64,000 bases of DNA, taken from assembly GCA_905478035.1 (NCBI GenBank), contig CAJQGX010000020.1, positions 1-64,000 of the forward strand, in the 5' to 3' direction. Origin of the DNA: an uncultured SAR86 cluster bacterium (GTDB taxonomy: Bacteria > Pseudomonadota > Gammaproteobacteria > Magnimaribacterales > D2472). A program made the translations under genes and the position numbers. Under the pieces are notes generated by a model. The model was not told the DNA's origin and did not search any database. It was given only the letters and a program-made list of their open reading frames with translations. The first letter of the stretch is position 1; the number at the start of each line of letters is the position of its first letter. Positions 9,105-18,426 of the stretch are shown piece after piece.

Positions 9105-9845
9105 TTAGAACTTTTCCATATAGGGTCTTAAATCTAGCTCATGTGTCCATGCACTTCTGTGTTGAGAATGAACAAACCAATATGAATCTGCAATACTTTC
9201 AGGTGATAGGATACCGTCTTTTTCTTTAAGAGCATATGTATCCGGGAAAGTCTCTTTTATAAATGCAGTATCTATTGCACCATCTATAATGAAATGAGCA
9301 ACATGAATACCTTGAGGTCCAAGTTCTCTGGCCATACTCTGGCTAAGCGCTCTTAGAGCAAATTTTGCACTTGCAAATGCTGCAAACCCAGAACCACCCC
9401 TTAATGAAGCCGTTGCACCTGTAAAGAAAATGCTCCCTGACTGTCTTTTTTTCATATATTTTACTGCTTCTCTTCCAGTTAAGAATCCACCAAATGCTGC
9501 CATTTCCCAAACTTTTTTGAAAACCCTTGAAGTAGTTTCTTCAATTGAAAAAAATACATTAGCTCCTGGATTAAAAATAACAACATCTATCGGAGCAATA
9601 TTTTCTTCAACTTCTTTAAATAAATTAGCTATTGAGTCCTCATCACGAGCATCAACACCAAAACCCCTAGCCCATCCTCCAGAATCATTTATTTCATTTG
9701 CAAGTTCATTTACTTTTTCTAAGCTACCTGGTCTCCTTACTGGACATACTTTATATCCATGATTTGCAAACTTTTTTGTAAGAGCAGAGCCAGTAGCATC
9801 TCCAGCTCCTATAATTATTGCTGAATATTTTGAAAAATCTTTCAT
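9105..9845 (-). CDS. Atypical SDR-fold protein lacking canonical Ser and Tyr
   Basis: 246 residues with an SDR Rossmann fold, but the key positions are unusual. The glycine motif reads GAGDATG, the position of the catalytic Ser is Ala (FFTGATAS), and the YxxxK motif reads FASAK with Phe for Tyr. The active-site Lys remains. The rest (GPQGIHVAHFIIDGAID) is well preserved, so the gene is not decaying. It may be a non-redox SDR or use a different mechanism. It is the first gene of the minus-strand series and diverges from the HCCA-isomerase-like gene across 46 bases. Confidence 0.85.
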   Translation of the reverse strand: MKDFSKYSAIIIGAGDATGSALTKKFANHGYKVCPVRRPGSLEKVNELANEINDSGGWARGFGVDARDEDSIANLFKEVEENIAPIDVVIFNPGANVFFSIEETTSRVFKKVWEMAAFGGFLTGREAVKYMKKRQSGSIFFTGATASLRGGSGFAAFASAKFALRALSQSMARELGPQGIHVAHFIIDGAIDTAFIKETFPDTYALKEKDGILSPESIADSYWFVHSQHRSAWTHELDLRPYMEKF

Positions 9846-9891
9846 ATGCGTGTTTAATTGTTTATATAACTTTACAAAATTGTAGGTACAA

Positions 9892-10497
9892 ATGAAAGTA
9901 GACTTTATTTTTGATATAGCAAGCCCTAATGCATATTTCTGTCATCAATTAATCCCAGATTTTGAAGATAGGACTGGGGTTAAATTTAACTATATTCCTT
10001 GTTTGCTTGGCGGGATAATGAAACTATCAGGCAATCAGCCTCCTTTCGTTGCTTTTGCTGATATAAAAAATAAAAATGATTATCAATTAATTGAAATTGA
10101 GAGGTTCGTAAAACAACATAATCTTATCAAATATAAATTCAATTCTAATTTTCCAATGAATACCGTTCAGGTTCAAAGAGGTGCACTTGCAGCTCAAGAA
10201 CTAGATATATTTGATGAATACTTGGAGTCAATGTTACGAGCAATGTGGGAAGAAAATAAAAATCTTTCAGATCTAGATGTGCTTCAAGCTACTCTGGTTG
10301 AAAATAATCTCGATGCAGAGTCAATTATTAAAATAGTTACCTCTCAAGAATGCAAGGATAAGCTAATTGCAAATACAAGTGATGCTGTTGAAAGGGGGGC
10401 TTTTGGTGTTCCAACTTTCTTCTTTAATGACCAAATATTTTTTGGCAAAGATCACCTTCATCAACTTGAAGAATATATTAATTCATCTCAGGGATAG
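9892..10497 (+). CDS. DsbA-fold protein of the 2-hydroxychromene-2-carboxylate isomerase / GST-kappa group
   Basis: 201 residues beginning FIFDIASPNAYF, the family pattern in which a Ser-Pro replaces the CxxC of true DsbA. It ends with the cis-proline region FGVPTFFFNDQIFFG. Such proteins bind glutathione and act as isomerases of aromatic-degradation intermediates or as kappa-class transferases. No signal peptide, so cytoplasmic. It lies between a divergent SDR pair and lptD; the SDR neighbours suggest a shared catabolic or detoxifying role, but the substrate is unknown. Confidence 0.85.
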   Translation: MKVDFIFDIASPNAYFCHQLIPDFEDRTGVKFNYIPCLLGGIMKLSGNQPPFVAFADIKNKNDYQLIEIERFVKQHNLIKYKFNSNFPMNTVQVQRGALAAQELDIFDEYLESMLRAMWEENKNLSDLDVLQATLVENNLDAESIIKIVTSQECKDKLIANTSDAVERGAFGVPTFFFNDQIFFGKDHLHQLEEYINSSQG

Positions 10498-10546
10498 AAC
10501 TTTTTATAAAATACTCTTTCAAAGCTAAGAGGTATAAAATAAATCT

Positions 10547-12889
10547 ATGAAGAGATCTTTTCTCATAATCAATGTTTGTGTGCTTTTAGCTTCAACAAAC
10601 TTTGCATATAGCGATATAAATAAAGAATTCATTCTTTCGCCAGCTCCTGAATCTAATATAAATAGATGTTTAATTTATTCACCTATTATGGGTGTAGTAA
10701 AAGATGGTCAAGATCTAAAAATCAATTCAAATGAATTTGAGTTTACAGATGATCAGAAACTCATTTTGAAAGGAGATGTTGAATTAGATTTCCCTGAAGG
10801 CTTGTTGAGAGCAGATAAGGCAAATTTAGATAGAGAGAATGGAAAAATACAGTTTTTTAATAGAGGTGAAATTTTCTTAGAAGATTTTTACTTTGTTGCA
10901 GAAAATGGATTCTTCAATAAGGAAAATAGTGAATTGGCTCTATCTAATGGAACAGCATATCTCAATCAGAGGAACCTTATTTTCAATTTTAATAATCTTG
11001 ATGGTCGTTTGGATGGAGTAATAAATTTAACAAACACATCAGTAACATCCTGTGCTGATGTGAATCAGGGCTGGGCTATAGAGGCAAAAAGAATAAATCT
11101 TGATACTCAATCACAAAGAGGTATGGCTTCAAATATAAGACTTAAGGTTATGGGAAAAACTATTCTTGCACTGCCTAAGCTTCCATTTGCAACTTCAAAT
11201 GAAAGGATGACAGGCTTTCTTGAGCCCTCTCTATCTTTTTCATCAGATGGTGCGGATATAACCATCCCATATTATAAAGTTATATCACCCTCCTCTGATA
11301 TTACGATTGCGCCAAGATTGATAGCAAAACGTGGGGAAGGTGTAGAAATAAATTTTAGATCGCTTCATGGAAAAAATAAAAATCTAAGAAATTTAGATCT
11401 TATATATTTCAATAAAGATAGTGAGTATGAAAAGGAAGGCTATGGAGATAGCTCTGCGAGATGGGCTTTCAATGTTTCAGATAGTTTTAGTTACAAATCT
11501 ACTGAATTTGATTTAAATTGGTCAAAAGCTTCTGACAGTTTATTTTTAAGAGATATTCCAGGGGATATCACATCTATTGGATACCAAAGGATACAAAATT
11601 TAAGTCAGAATTTTTTAATATCTAAGCAGTTTAAGAATACTCATATCAAAATTGAGCATCAGGGCTATCAATCTTTAAATCCTATCTTAACCAATGGTTA
11701 CAAAAGATCTCCATCAATAGAATTAAACTATTCAAATAAATTGGGTCCATTTATATTCAATGAGCTTATAAATATATCTTCATTTAAAGCAAATGACGTT
11801 CATGGTTATTTTGGCAATCAAGATATGTCAGGAAGCTATCAAAAAATTATTGAGGATCCTGCAGAGGGCTCTAGAATTTATTCTCAGTTATCTCTGCTTA
11901 ATTATGCTCATCATAAAGGATTTTCAATCATTTCAAATTTTGGTATAAAAAGTATCACTTATGATTTAACAGATGCATCTTCTATAGACACTTCGGATGT
12001 TCATATCCCAAATGCATCTATAGATATAAGTTCAGCATTTTTAAGAAATGCTAAAAATGGCACGCATCAAATAGAGCCAAGGATTGTATTTGGTTACTCT
12101 GGATACAAGGATCAATCTAATAATCCAATATTTGATAGCGATGAAGTCTCTATGAATAATGAGTTATTTTCTAACTTCCGTTTTTCAGGGATGGATAGAA
12201 TTGGTGATCAAAAATTTTATACTTTAAGTCTTAACTATAAAAAATTACAAATGGGAATGGAGAAGATATCTATATCTATCTCAAAAAAATATTTTATAGA
12301 AGATAGAAAAACATGGATACGTTCAATGAAATCTATGTCAATGAAAGATATGGAAATGGACAAAGGCCCAACAATAGTTATGGGAAAATGGATGCCAAAT
12401 AAGAACACAATGCTTATGGCATACGGAGGTTATTTTAAAGAATCTAATAAGGTTCCACTTGGCGGTTTTACTCTAAAACATAATTTTAATAAAGGTTCTA
12501 TTGGAGTTGCTAATAGATATAGGAGAATGTCGGGTGATTTTAATTACACTATGAATTACTCAGAGGTATTTGGTGATATTTATCTTAACTCTAAGTTTAA
12601 ATTCATTGCAAAACTTAAACGTGATAATGAGATTAATAAAAATATAGAAAGTATTGTAGGTGTAGAGTATGAGAACTGCTGCTTTGCATTAAGAATAACA
12701 GGATCTGATAAAAATCTTTCAAGGTATAGTAATAAGGAGATTTACTATCCATATTTAGCAGAAGCATGGGATAATATTATTCAAATTGAAAACAAAGGTA
12801 GAGTAAATTTTGAGTTTGAACTCAAGGGCTTTAACTCATCCTCTAATAAAATAAATAGATTGCTAAATAATTCACTTTTTAATTACTAA
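10547..12889 (+). CDS. lptD: LPS-assembly protein LptD
   Basis: Outer-membrane protein that inserts lipopolysaccharide into the outer leaflet with LptE. 780 residues. A signal peptide (about 1-22) is followed by an OstA-type beta-jellyroll (about 55-165) and the large barrel. The four cysteines that form the maturation disulfides are in place: Cys41, Cys169, and the adjacent pair Cys711-Cys712 (YENCC). The segment MGKTILALPKLPF matches the LptD barrel start. It heads the lptD-surA-pdxA-rsmA-apaH-cca series. Confidence 0.95.
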   Translation: MKRSFLIINVCVLLASTNFAYSDINKEFILSPAPESNINRCLIYSPIMGVVKDGQDLKINSNEFEFTDDQKLILKGDVELDFPEGLLRADKANLDRENGKIQFFNRGEIFLEDFYFVAENGFFNKENSELALSNGTAYLNQRNLIFNFNNLDGRLDGVINLTNTSVTSCADVNQGWAIEAKRINLDTQSQRGMASNIRLKVMGKTILALPKLPFATSNERMTGFLEPSLSFSSDGADITIPYYKVISPSSDITIAPRLIAKRGEGVEINFRSLHGKNKNLRNLDLIYFNKDSEYEKEGYGDSSARWAFNVSDSFSYKSTEFDLNWSKASDSLFLRDIPGDITSIGYQRIQNLSQNFLISKQFKNTHIKIEHQGYQSLNPILTNGYKRSPSIELNYSNKLGPFIFNELINISSFKANDVHGYFGNQDMSGSYQKIIEDPAEGSRIYSQLSLLNYAHHKGFSIISNFGIKSITYDLTDASSIDTSDVHIPNASIDISSAFLRNAKNGTHQIEPRIVFGYSGYKDQSNNPIFDSDEVSMNNELFSNFRFSGMDRIGDQKFYTLSLNYKKLQMGMEKISISISKKYFIEDRKTWIRSMKSMSMKDMEMDKGPTIVMGKWMPNKNTMLMAYGGYFKESNKVPLGGFTLKHNFNKGSIGVANRYRRMSGDFNYTMNYSEVFGDIYLNSKFKFIAKLKRDNEINKNIESIVGVEYENCCFALRITGSDKNLSRYSNKEIYYPYLAEAWDNIIQIENKGRVNFEFELKGFNSSSNKINRLLNNSLFNY

Positions 12890-12896
12890 ATTTAAT

Positions 12897-14138
12897 ATGA
12901 AAAAAATATTTTTACCCGCATTTGCCCTTCTAATTCCTTCTTTATATTCTGCAATAGAGATACTAGATAGGGTTGCAGTCATCGTTGATGATGGCTTGAT
13001 CATGGAATCTCAAATCAACAGCGATTTTGAAGAAATGACAATGAGATACGATCAACAGAATATTCCAAAACCGGCTGATAAAGAACTTTTAGAGCAAGTA
13101 ACTGAGAGATTGATTATAGAAGAGCTTCAGCTTCAAATGGCTGACAGGGCTGGAATAAGAATAAGTGATTCTGAGCTTAACCAAACAATGGGAAGGGTCG
13201 CTGCTAATAATCAAATGGAACTACAAGATTTCATAGTCTCCTTAGAAAAAGAAGGAACTAGCTATGAGGATTTAAGAGAGCAAATTCGTAAAGAAATGAT
13301 AATCCAAAGGATACAAAGAGGAAGAGTTCAATCAGAAATTGATATAACCGCTAAAGAGTTTGAAGCATTCTTAGCGACTGACGAGTCACTGATAGAGTTG
13401 GAACCTGAATTATTAGTAAAGCAGATACTTGTAAAAACTTTTAATGAGGCAAATTTAGCAATAGAAAGAATCAACGGAGGGGAAGATTTTTCTGAACTTG
13501 CTAAAGAGATTTCAATAAGCAGCAATGCCTCTACTGGCGGGCTTATGCCTCCGAGAAAAGCTGCTGATATGCCAAAATTATTCTCGGATGCCATTGATAA
13601 TAAAAGTGTCGGTTATGTCAGTGAACCTTTAGAGAGCGGAGCAGGATTCCATGTACTAAAACTTGAAGAAAAAAGAGGTACTTTTGTAAGATATGAAGAT
13701 CAGTGGTTTTCAAGACATATCTTATTAATGCCGTCAGCAATAAGAAGCGAAGAAGAAACTGAAAGAGAACTCAAAACCATAAGACAAAGGGTTATAGATG
13801 GAGAAAGTTTCGAATCGCTTGCCAAGGAATTTTCTGAGGATCCAGGGTCTTCTAAATTAGGTGGTGTATTGGATTGGCTTGGAAGAGGTGTGCTTGCTCC
13901 TGAGTTTGAAGAAACAATGATATCTTCAGAAATTGGAGTCCTATCTGAAGTTTTTCAAACTCAATTTGGTTTTCATTTTTTAGAAGTAATGGATAAAAGA
14001 AATCATGACATGACAAGAGAGTTAATTGAAGATCAGGCATATCAAGTTCTTTACTCCAGAAAATATGATGAACAACTTGAGAATACTTTGAGATCAATGC
14101 GCGCAGAAGCATTTGTTGAATTTAAAGATCTAGATTGA
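12897..14138 (+). CDS. surA: Periplasmic chaperone / peptidyl-prolyl isomerase SurA
   Basis: 413 residues with a signal peptide (about 1-18, ending SLYSA). It has the SurA N-terminal chaperone domain (LDRVAVIVDDGLIMESQI onward) and two parvulin domains, one around 170-270 (VKQILVKT, FSELAKEIS, GFHVLKLE) and one around 278-380 (FSRHILLM, FESLAKEFSEDP, GFHFLEVMDKR). It escorts beta-barrel proteins such as LptD to the Bam complex. The gene begins seven bases after lptD, and its stop overlaps the TTG start of pdxA. Confidence 0.95.
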   Translation: MKKIFLPAFALLIPSLYSAIEILDRVAVIVDDGLIMESQINSDFEEMTMRYDQQNIPKPADKELLEQVTERLIIEELQLQMADRAGIRISDSELNQTMGRVAANNQMELQDFIVSLEKEGTSYEDLREQIRKEMIIQRIQRGRVQSEIDITAKEFEAFLATDESLIELEPELLVKQILVKTFNEANLAIERINGGEDFSELAKEISISSNASTGGLMPPRKAADMPKLFSDAIDNKSVGYVSEPLESGAGFHVLKLEEKRGTFVRYEDQWFSRHILLMPSAIRSEEETERELKTIRQRVIDGESFESLAKEFSEDPGSSKLGGVLDWLGRGVLAPEFEETMISSEIGVLSEVFQTQFGFHFLEVMDKRNHDMTRELIEDQAYQVLYSRKYDEQLENTLRSMRAEAFVEFKDLD

Positions 14139-15112
14139 AAAAAATTATTTACTCTCCTGGAGAGCCATCAGGGATAGGACCTGATTTAATTATTCAGTTA
14201 TGTTCTATGCCCTTTTGGGAAAAAATAAATGTCCCTGTTATTTGCTTGGCAGATAAAAACCTTATACAAGACAGAGCCTTAATTCTAAACAAAAAAATAA
14301 AAATAACTCTACTAAAAGACATTAATAATGTTAACTCAAATAAGCTTGGCGTTATTCAGGTTAAAGAAATATCTAAATGCAAAATTACAAAACCTGGCAA
14401 ACTTTATAAGTCAAATGCAGCATATGTAATTAAAAATCTTGATTATGGTATTGATCAATCATTAGAGTTAAATACTAGCTTAGTAACAGGTCCGATTAGT
14501 AAAGAAAATATTATAACTATAAACAAAAACTTCTCAGGTCATACTGAATATATTCAAAAGAAAACTAATAGCAACGATGTGCTTATGTTGCTAGGTTCAA
14601 AAAAGCTTAGGGTTGCCATTGCAACTACACATGTGCCTTTAAAACAAGTTGCAAAGTTAATAACGAAGAAACTTATCATTAATAAAGCCACAATTCTTCA
14701 TGATGAATTGATAAATAAATTTAAAATAAAGAATCCAAGAATAAAATTACTTGGTCTTAATCCTCATGCTGGAGAAGGTGGAAAAATAGGTACAGAAGAA
14801 AAAAATATTCTTGAGCCTGCTGTGGCTGAATTGAAAAGGAGGAATATTAATATCTCTATGCCGTTATCTGCTGATACAGCATTTACAAAAAAAATATTAA
14901 AAAGTACTGATGCATATCTTGGAATGTATCACGATCAAGTTCTGCCAGTAATTAAAGCACTGAGTTTTGGAAATACAATTAATATTACTCTAGGTGTTCC
15001 AATTATTAGGACCTCAGTAGACCATGGAGTTGCTTTGGATATTGCTGGAACCGGAATGTCTGATACATCTTCTCTTGAAGAGGCATTATTGGCTGCAAAA
15101 AGAATGATGTAA
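14135..15112 (+). CDS. pdxA: 4-hydroxythreonine-4-phosphate dehydrogenase
   Basis: NAD-dependent enzyme of pyridoxal phosphate synthesis, 325 residues. Signatures: YSPGEPSGIGPDL at the N-terminus, TGPISKENI, FSGHTEYIQ, LGLNPHAGEGG, YHDQVLPV and TSVDHGVALDIAG, with the histidines expected to bind the metal. The start is TTG at 14135, overlapping the surA TGA (TTGA); it places the PGEP motif at the family's usual distance from the N-terminus. The family also contains the PdxA2 variant, but context favours PdxA. Confidence 0.95.
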   Translation: MKKIIYSPGEPSGIGPDLIIQLCSMPFWEKINVPVICLADKNLIQDRALILNKKIKITLLKDINNVNSNKLGVIQVKEISKCKITKPGKLYKSNAAYVIKNLDYGIDQSLELNTSLVTGPISKENIITINKNFSGHTEYIQKKTNSNDVLMLLGSKKLRVAIATTHVPLKQVAKLITKKLIINKATILHDELINKFKIKNPRIKLLGLNPHAGEGGKIGTEEKNILEPAVAELKRRNINISMPLSADTAFTKKILKSTDAYLGMYHDQVLPVIKALSFGNTINITLGVPIIRTSVDHGVALDIAGTGMSDTSSLEEALLAAKRMM

Positions 15113-15882
15113 TGGAAAAAAGAGATGTAAGAAGAAAGTTTGGGCAAAATTATTTGTCAGATCCCGCTATTATTTTTGAAATGGGGCAAGCAATAGCCCC
15201 CTACTCTGGAAATAAATTTTTAGAAGTTGGTCCTGGCTTGGGAGCTCTAACAAAAACTTTAAATCATCCAGGTATTAAAATTAAAGCCATTGATGTTGAT
15301 AAAAGTAATATTGATTTTTTATCAAAAAACTTTCAAGGCCCTGCTGAGTTTGACCTTGTTCATGATGATATATTGAAAATATCTTTTAATTTTCTTGAAA
15401 CTGGTAATTTTAGGATAGCTGGTAATCTTCCATACAATATTTCTACACAAATTATCTTAAAATTTATTCAATGGTCGAAATATATACAGGACATGCACTT
15501 CCTAGTTCAAAAAGAGGTAGCTGAAAAAATTACAGGAAATATTAAGACTAAAAATTGGGGAAAACTATCTATAAAAATCTCTACTTTTTTTAATACTGAA
15601 ATATTATTTGATGTACCGCCTGAGTCTTTTGATATTAAACCAAAAGTTATGTCTAGCTTCATTAGAATGACGCCAAAAAAGAATGTGGAATTAGAACCAA
15701 AGTTAATTACAAATTTATACAAGGTTATAGATTTATCATTTTCATCTAGAAGAAAGAATATAAGGAATAATTTAAAGAAACAAAATTTTAATTGGGAAAA
15801 GCTTGATATTGATAACAACCTAAGGCCAGAAGAGCTATCGCTTGAGGATTATCTGAAGCTTGCTGAGTGTTTTAAAGAATAA
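15112..15882 (+). CDS. rsmA: 16S rRNA dimethyladenosine transferase
   Basis: KsgA/RsmA dimethylates two adjacent adenosines near the 3' end of 16S rRNA late in 30S assembly. 256 residues, starting RRKFGQNYLSDP. It has the SAM-binding motif LEVGPGLGALT, then the catalytic NLPYNIS and a C-terminal helical domain with FSSRRKNIRNNLK. The start overlaps the pdxA stop by one base (TAATG), and its stop overlaps apaH the same way. The pdxA-rsmA-apaH order is conserved in gammaproteobacteria. Confidence 0.96.
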   Translation: MEKRDVRRKFGQNYLSDPAIIFEMGQAIAPYSGNKFLEVGPGLGALTKTLNHPGIKIKAIDVDKSNIDFLSKNFQGPAEFDLVHDDILKISFNFLETGNFRIAGNLPYNISTQIILKFIQWSKYIQDMHFLVQKEVAEKITGNIKTKNWGKLSIKISTFFNTEILFDVPPESFDIKPKVMSSFIRMTPKKNVELEPKLITNLYKVIDLSFSSRRKNIRNNLKKQNFNWEKLDIDNNLRPEELSLEDYLKLAECFKE

Positions 15883-16688
15883 TGGCTCACTATGTTATTG
15901 GTGACGTTCAAGGATGCTATGCAGAGCTTGAGAAACTTGTTAATAAAATAAATTTTAATCCGGATAAAGATAAAATCATATTTGCAGGCGATCTTGTTAA
16001 TAGAGGTACGCAGTCTTTAGAAGTTATGGAATTTTGTATAAAGTATAAAAATTCTGTGAAGGCAGTTCTTGGCAATCATGATTTCTACTTACTCTATCTT
16101 ATTGAACACAAAAAAAAGAATAGATCATTAAGAAAAGTTCTAGAATCAGAAAACATTGAAAAATATCATAAATGGTTAAAAAAGTTACCCTTATTGCTTG
16201 AGATTAAAATAAAAAAGACAGATGAGGTTTTTTGGATATCGCATGCAGGCATACCTTTTATTTGGGACATTAGACTGGCTAAAAAATTATCTAAAGAAAT
16301 CCAACTTGGAATGAGAGAAGACTCTTTTAGATTGTTAGAAAATATATGGGGTGATACTCCTAAAATATGGAACTCAAATCTTAAAGAATATAAGAGATCT
16401 AGGACTATTATTAATTACTTTACAAGAATGCGGTTTTTAGGAAAAGATGGATCTCTAAAGCTAAAAGCAAAAAAAAATAAAGAAGATAAGGTTCATATCC
16501 CTTGGTTTAAACAGACTGTAAATAATTTAAAAGATAATGAGTTCATAGTATTTGGCCACTGGGCCGCTCTTAAAGGAAAAACCAATTTAGAGAATATAAT
16601 TGGATTAGATACAGGATGCGTTTGGGGAAATAAACTTACGGCGATAAGATTAGAAGATAGAAAAATATTTCAAGTTAAAAAATCATGA
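15882..16688 (+). CDS. apaH: Bis(5'-nucleosyl)-tetraphosphatase, symmetrical
   Basis: Hydrolyses Ap4A to two ADP and can also decap Np4-capped RNA. 268 residues of the calcineurin-like phosphoesterase fold: GDVQGCYAEL (metal ligands), FAGDLVNRG, GNHDFYLL, SHAGIP and FGHWAALKG. Length and motifs are complete. It overlaps rsmA by one base and cca by four (ATGA). Confidence 0.95.
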   Translation: MAHYVIGDVQGCYAELEKLVNKINFNPDKDKIIFAGDLVNRGTQSLEVMEFCIKYKNSVKAVLGNHDFYLLYLIEHKKKNRSLRKVLESENIEKYHKWLKKLPLLLEIKIKKTDEVFWISHAGIPFIWDIRLAKKLSKEIQLGMREDSFRLLENIWGDTPKIWNSNLKEYKRSRTIINYFTRMRFLGKDGSLKLKAKKNKEDKVHIPWFKQTVNNLKDNEFIVFGHWAALKGKTNLENIIGLDTGCVWGNKLTAIRLEDRKIFQVKKS

Positions 16689-17704
16689 AAATATATGAGG
16701 TTGGTGGAGCTGTTCGAGATACACTCCTTGGAACTAAGCCCAATGATAAAGATTGGGTTGTGGTTGGGTCTTCTCCAGAAGAGATGACTGCGCTAGGTTT
16801 TAAACCAATCGGGAAGGACTTTCCAGTCTTCTTGCATCCAGAAACCAAAGAGGAATATGCTTTAGCAAGAACTGAAAGAAAAAGTGGTCATGGCTATCAT
16901 GGGTTTAACTTCTATTTCGGTAAAGATGTAACGCTTGAAGAGGATCTTTCAAGAAGAGATTTCACTATTAATTCGATTGCTAAAGATGATAAAGGAAATT
17001 TTATTGATCCTTTTTCAGGTATTAATGATATTAAAAATAAAATTTTTAGGCATGTTTCTGATGCATTTTCAGAAGATCCGTTAAGGGCGATTAGGTTAGC
17101 AAGATTTAAAACCTACGACCATCTTAAAGACTTTACAATTCATTCAAAAACAGAAGAACTTCTGAGAAAAATAGTGAAGTCTAATGAGATTAAAACATTA
17201 TCAGAAAACAGAATATGGACTGAAACTGAAAGAGCTCTGTCTTCAAATAATCCGAATATTTATTTTGATATCCTTCTTAGGTTTGAGATGCATATATTTC
17301 ATTTTCCAGGCCTTGCAAAAACTAATTGTGACTCGTGCGATAGCCCTTTGGTAAGATGGGCAGAATTACAAATAAATAATAAATTTGCATTAGAGAACAA
17401 CCTTCCAATTCCGAATAACTTTCAAAATGCCTTAGAAATTTTAAAGAAATTAGTAGTAATTGAAGACGAAGCCAATGATAAAAACATTTTAATGGTCTTA
17501 CAAAAAATTAGATTTGAACAAAACGAAGACCTAATAAAAAAAATTGTATTACTTCCTCATCTTCAAAAAACTAAAGATTTAATTCTAAGATTATTAGAAG
17601 TAATAAAAAAAACTGACTTCTCAATATTGGCAAAGGTCTCAAAAGAGCATATTGAAGAAGAAAAGATTAAACTACTCAATCAAGTTATAAAAGAATCAAA
17701 ATGA
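16685..17704 (+). CDS. cca: CCA-adding tRNA nucleotidyltransferase without HD domain
   Basis: Adds or repairs the 3' CCA of tRNA. Class II nucleotidyltransferase head: VGGAVRDTLLG (6-16), catalytic DKDWVV (Asp21 and Asp23), ARTERKSGHGYHGF, then RRDFTINSIA and EDPLRAIRLARF. At 339 residues it is shorter than E. coli Cca (412). It stops after the neck/body region, so the C-terminal HD phosphohydrolase domain is missing. Not a truncation by mutation: the neighbouring start overlaps cleanly at 17701. Confidence 0.94.
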   Translation: MKIYEVGGAVRDTLLGTKPNDKDWVVVGSSPEEMTALGFKPIGKDFPVFLHPETKEEYALARTERKSGHGYHGFNFYFGKDVTLEEDLSRRDFTINSIAKDDKGNFIDPFSGINDIKNKIFRHVSDAFSEDPLRAIRLARFKTYDHLKDFTIHSKTEELLRKIVKSNEIKTLSENRIWTETERALSSNNPNIYFDILLRFEMHIFHFPGLAKTNCDSCDSPLVRWAELQINNKFALENNLPIPNNFQNALEILKKLVVIEDEANDKNILMVLQKIRFEQNEDLIKKIVLLPHLQKTKDLILRLLEVIKKTDFSILAKVSKEHIEEEKIKLLNQVIKESK

Positions 17705-18426
17705 ATAAAACAATTTTAATCACTGGGGCAGCAAAAAGAATTGGAAAAGAGATTGCTCTGACTTACTCTGAATTAGGATGGAATATTATTATTCATTACA
17801 ATTCCTCAAAAAAGGATGCTGAAAAACTTGCAGAGAAAATTAATTCAAAAAATCCAAATACTGCAAAAATAATTCAAGCTAATTTAGATATAGATAGTGA
17901 AGTCTCAAAGCTTATAGATGAAAGTAAAAAACTTTTTGATACGATAGATATTCTTGTTAATAATGCATCTACCTTCTACCCTACTCCGATTGATAATATA
18001 TCAAATGATCATTGGCAAAACCTAATAGGTTCTAATCTAAAAGGTCCTCTTTTTTTAATTCATGGGCTTAAAGATAAATTAAAAGAATCCAATGGCTCAA
18101 TAATCAATATAACTGATACTAATTTGAGCAAGGGAGTTGCAAATTTCTCTATATACACTGCAGCTAAGGGGGGTTTAGAATCTATTACAAAAGGCTTGGC
18201 AAGAGAACTAGCTCCTGAGATTACTGTCAATGCAATTGCTCCTGGAGCAATGCTTGAACCGCCAGATGTAGAGTGGACTGAAGAACAAAAAGAAAAAGTT
18301 ATTGCAAATATACCTTTAAAAAAAATGGGTTCTGAGAAGGATATTGCTCAAGCTGTGAAATTTGTTGCCGATGCAAAATATATAACAGGACAGATTATTA
18401 AAGTTGATGGAGGGAGATCATTGTAA
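17701..18426 (+). CDS. folM: Pteridine reductase-type SDR (FolM-like)
   Basis: SDR of 241 residues with the pteridine-reductase pattern: TGAAKRIG and the NNASTFYPTP segment. The active site is NITD...YTAAK, with Asp where most SDRs have Ser, as in PTR1. It ends VNAIAPGAML and a C-terminal VDGGRSL. Such enzymes reduce dihydrobiopterin, dihydromonapterin or dihydrofolate with NADPH. folB and folK lie just beyond the next gene on the other strand, which supports a pterin/folate role. Overlaps cca by four bases. Confidence 0.8.
   Translation: MNKTILITGAAKRIGKEIALTYSELGWNIIIHYNSSKKDAEKLAEKINSKNPNTAKIIQANLDIDSEVSKLIDESKKLFDTIDILVNNASTFYPTPIDNISNDHWQNLIGSNLKGPLFLIHGLKDKLKESNGSIINITDTNLSKGVANFSIYTAAKGGLESITKGLARELAPEITVNAIAPGAMLEPPDVEWTEEQKEKVIANIPLKKMGSEKDIAQAVKFVADAKYITGQIIKVDGGRSL

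Noticed and set aside
10533-10538. TATAAA as an lptD promoter
   Set aside because: No -35 hexamer at a sensible distance, and the start would fall almost on the ATG.
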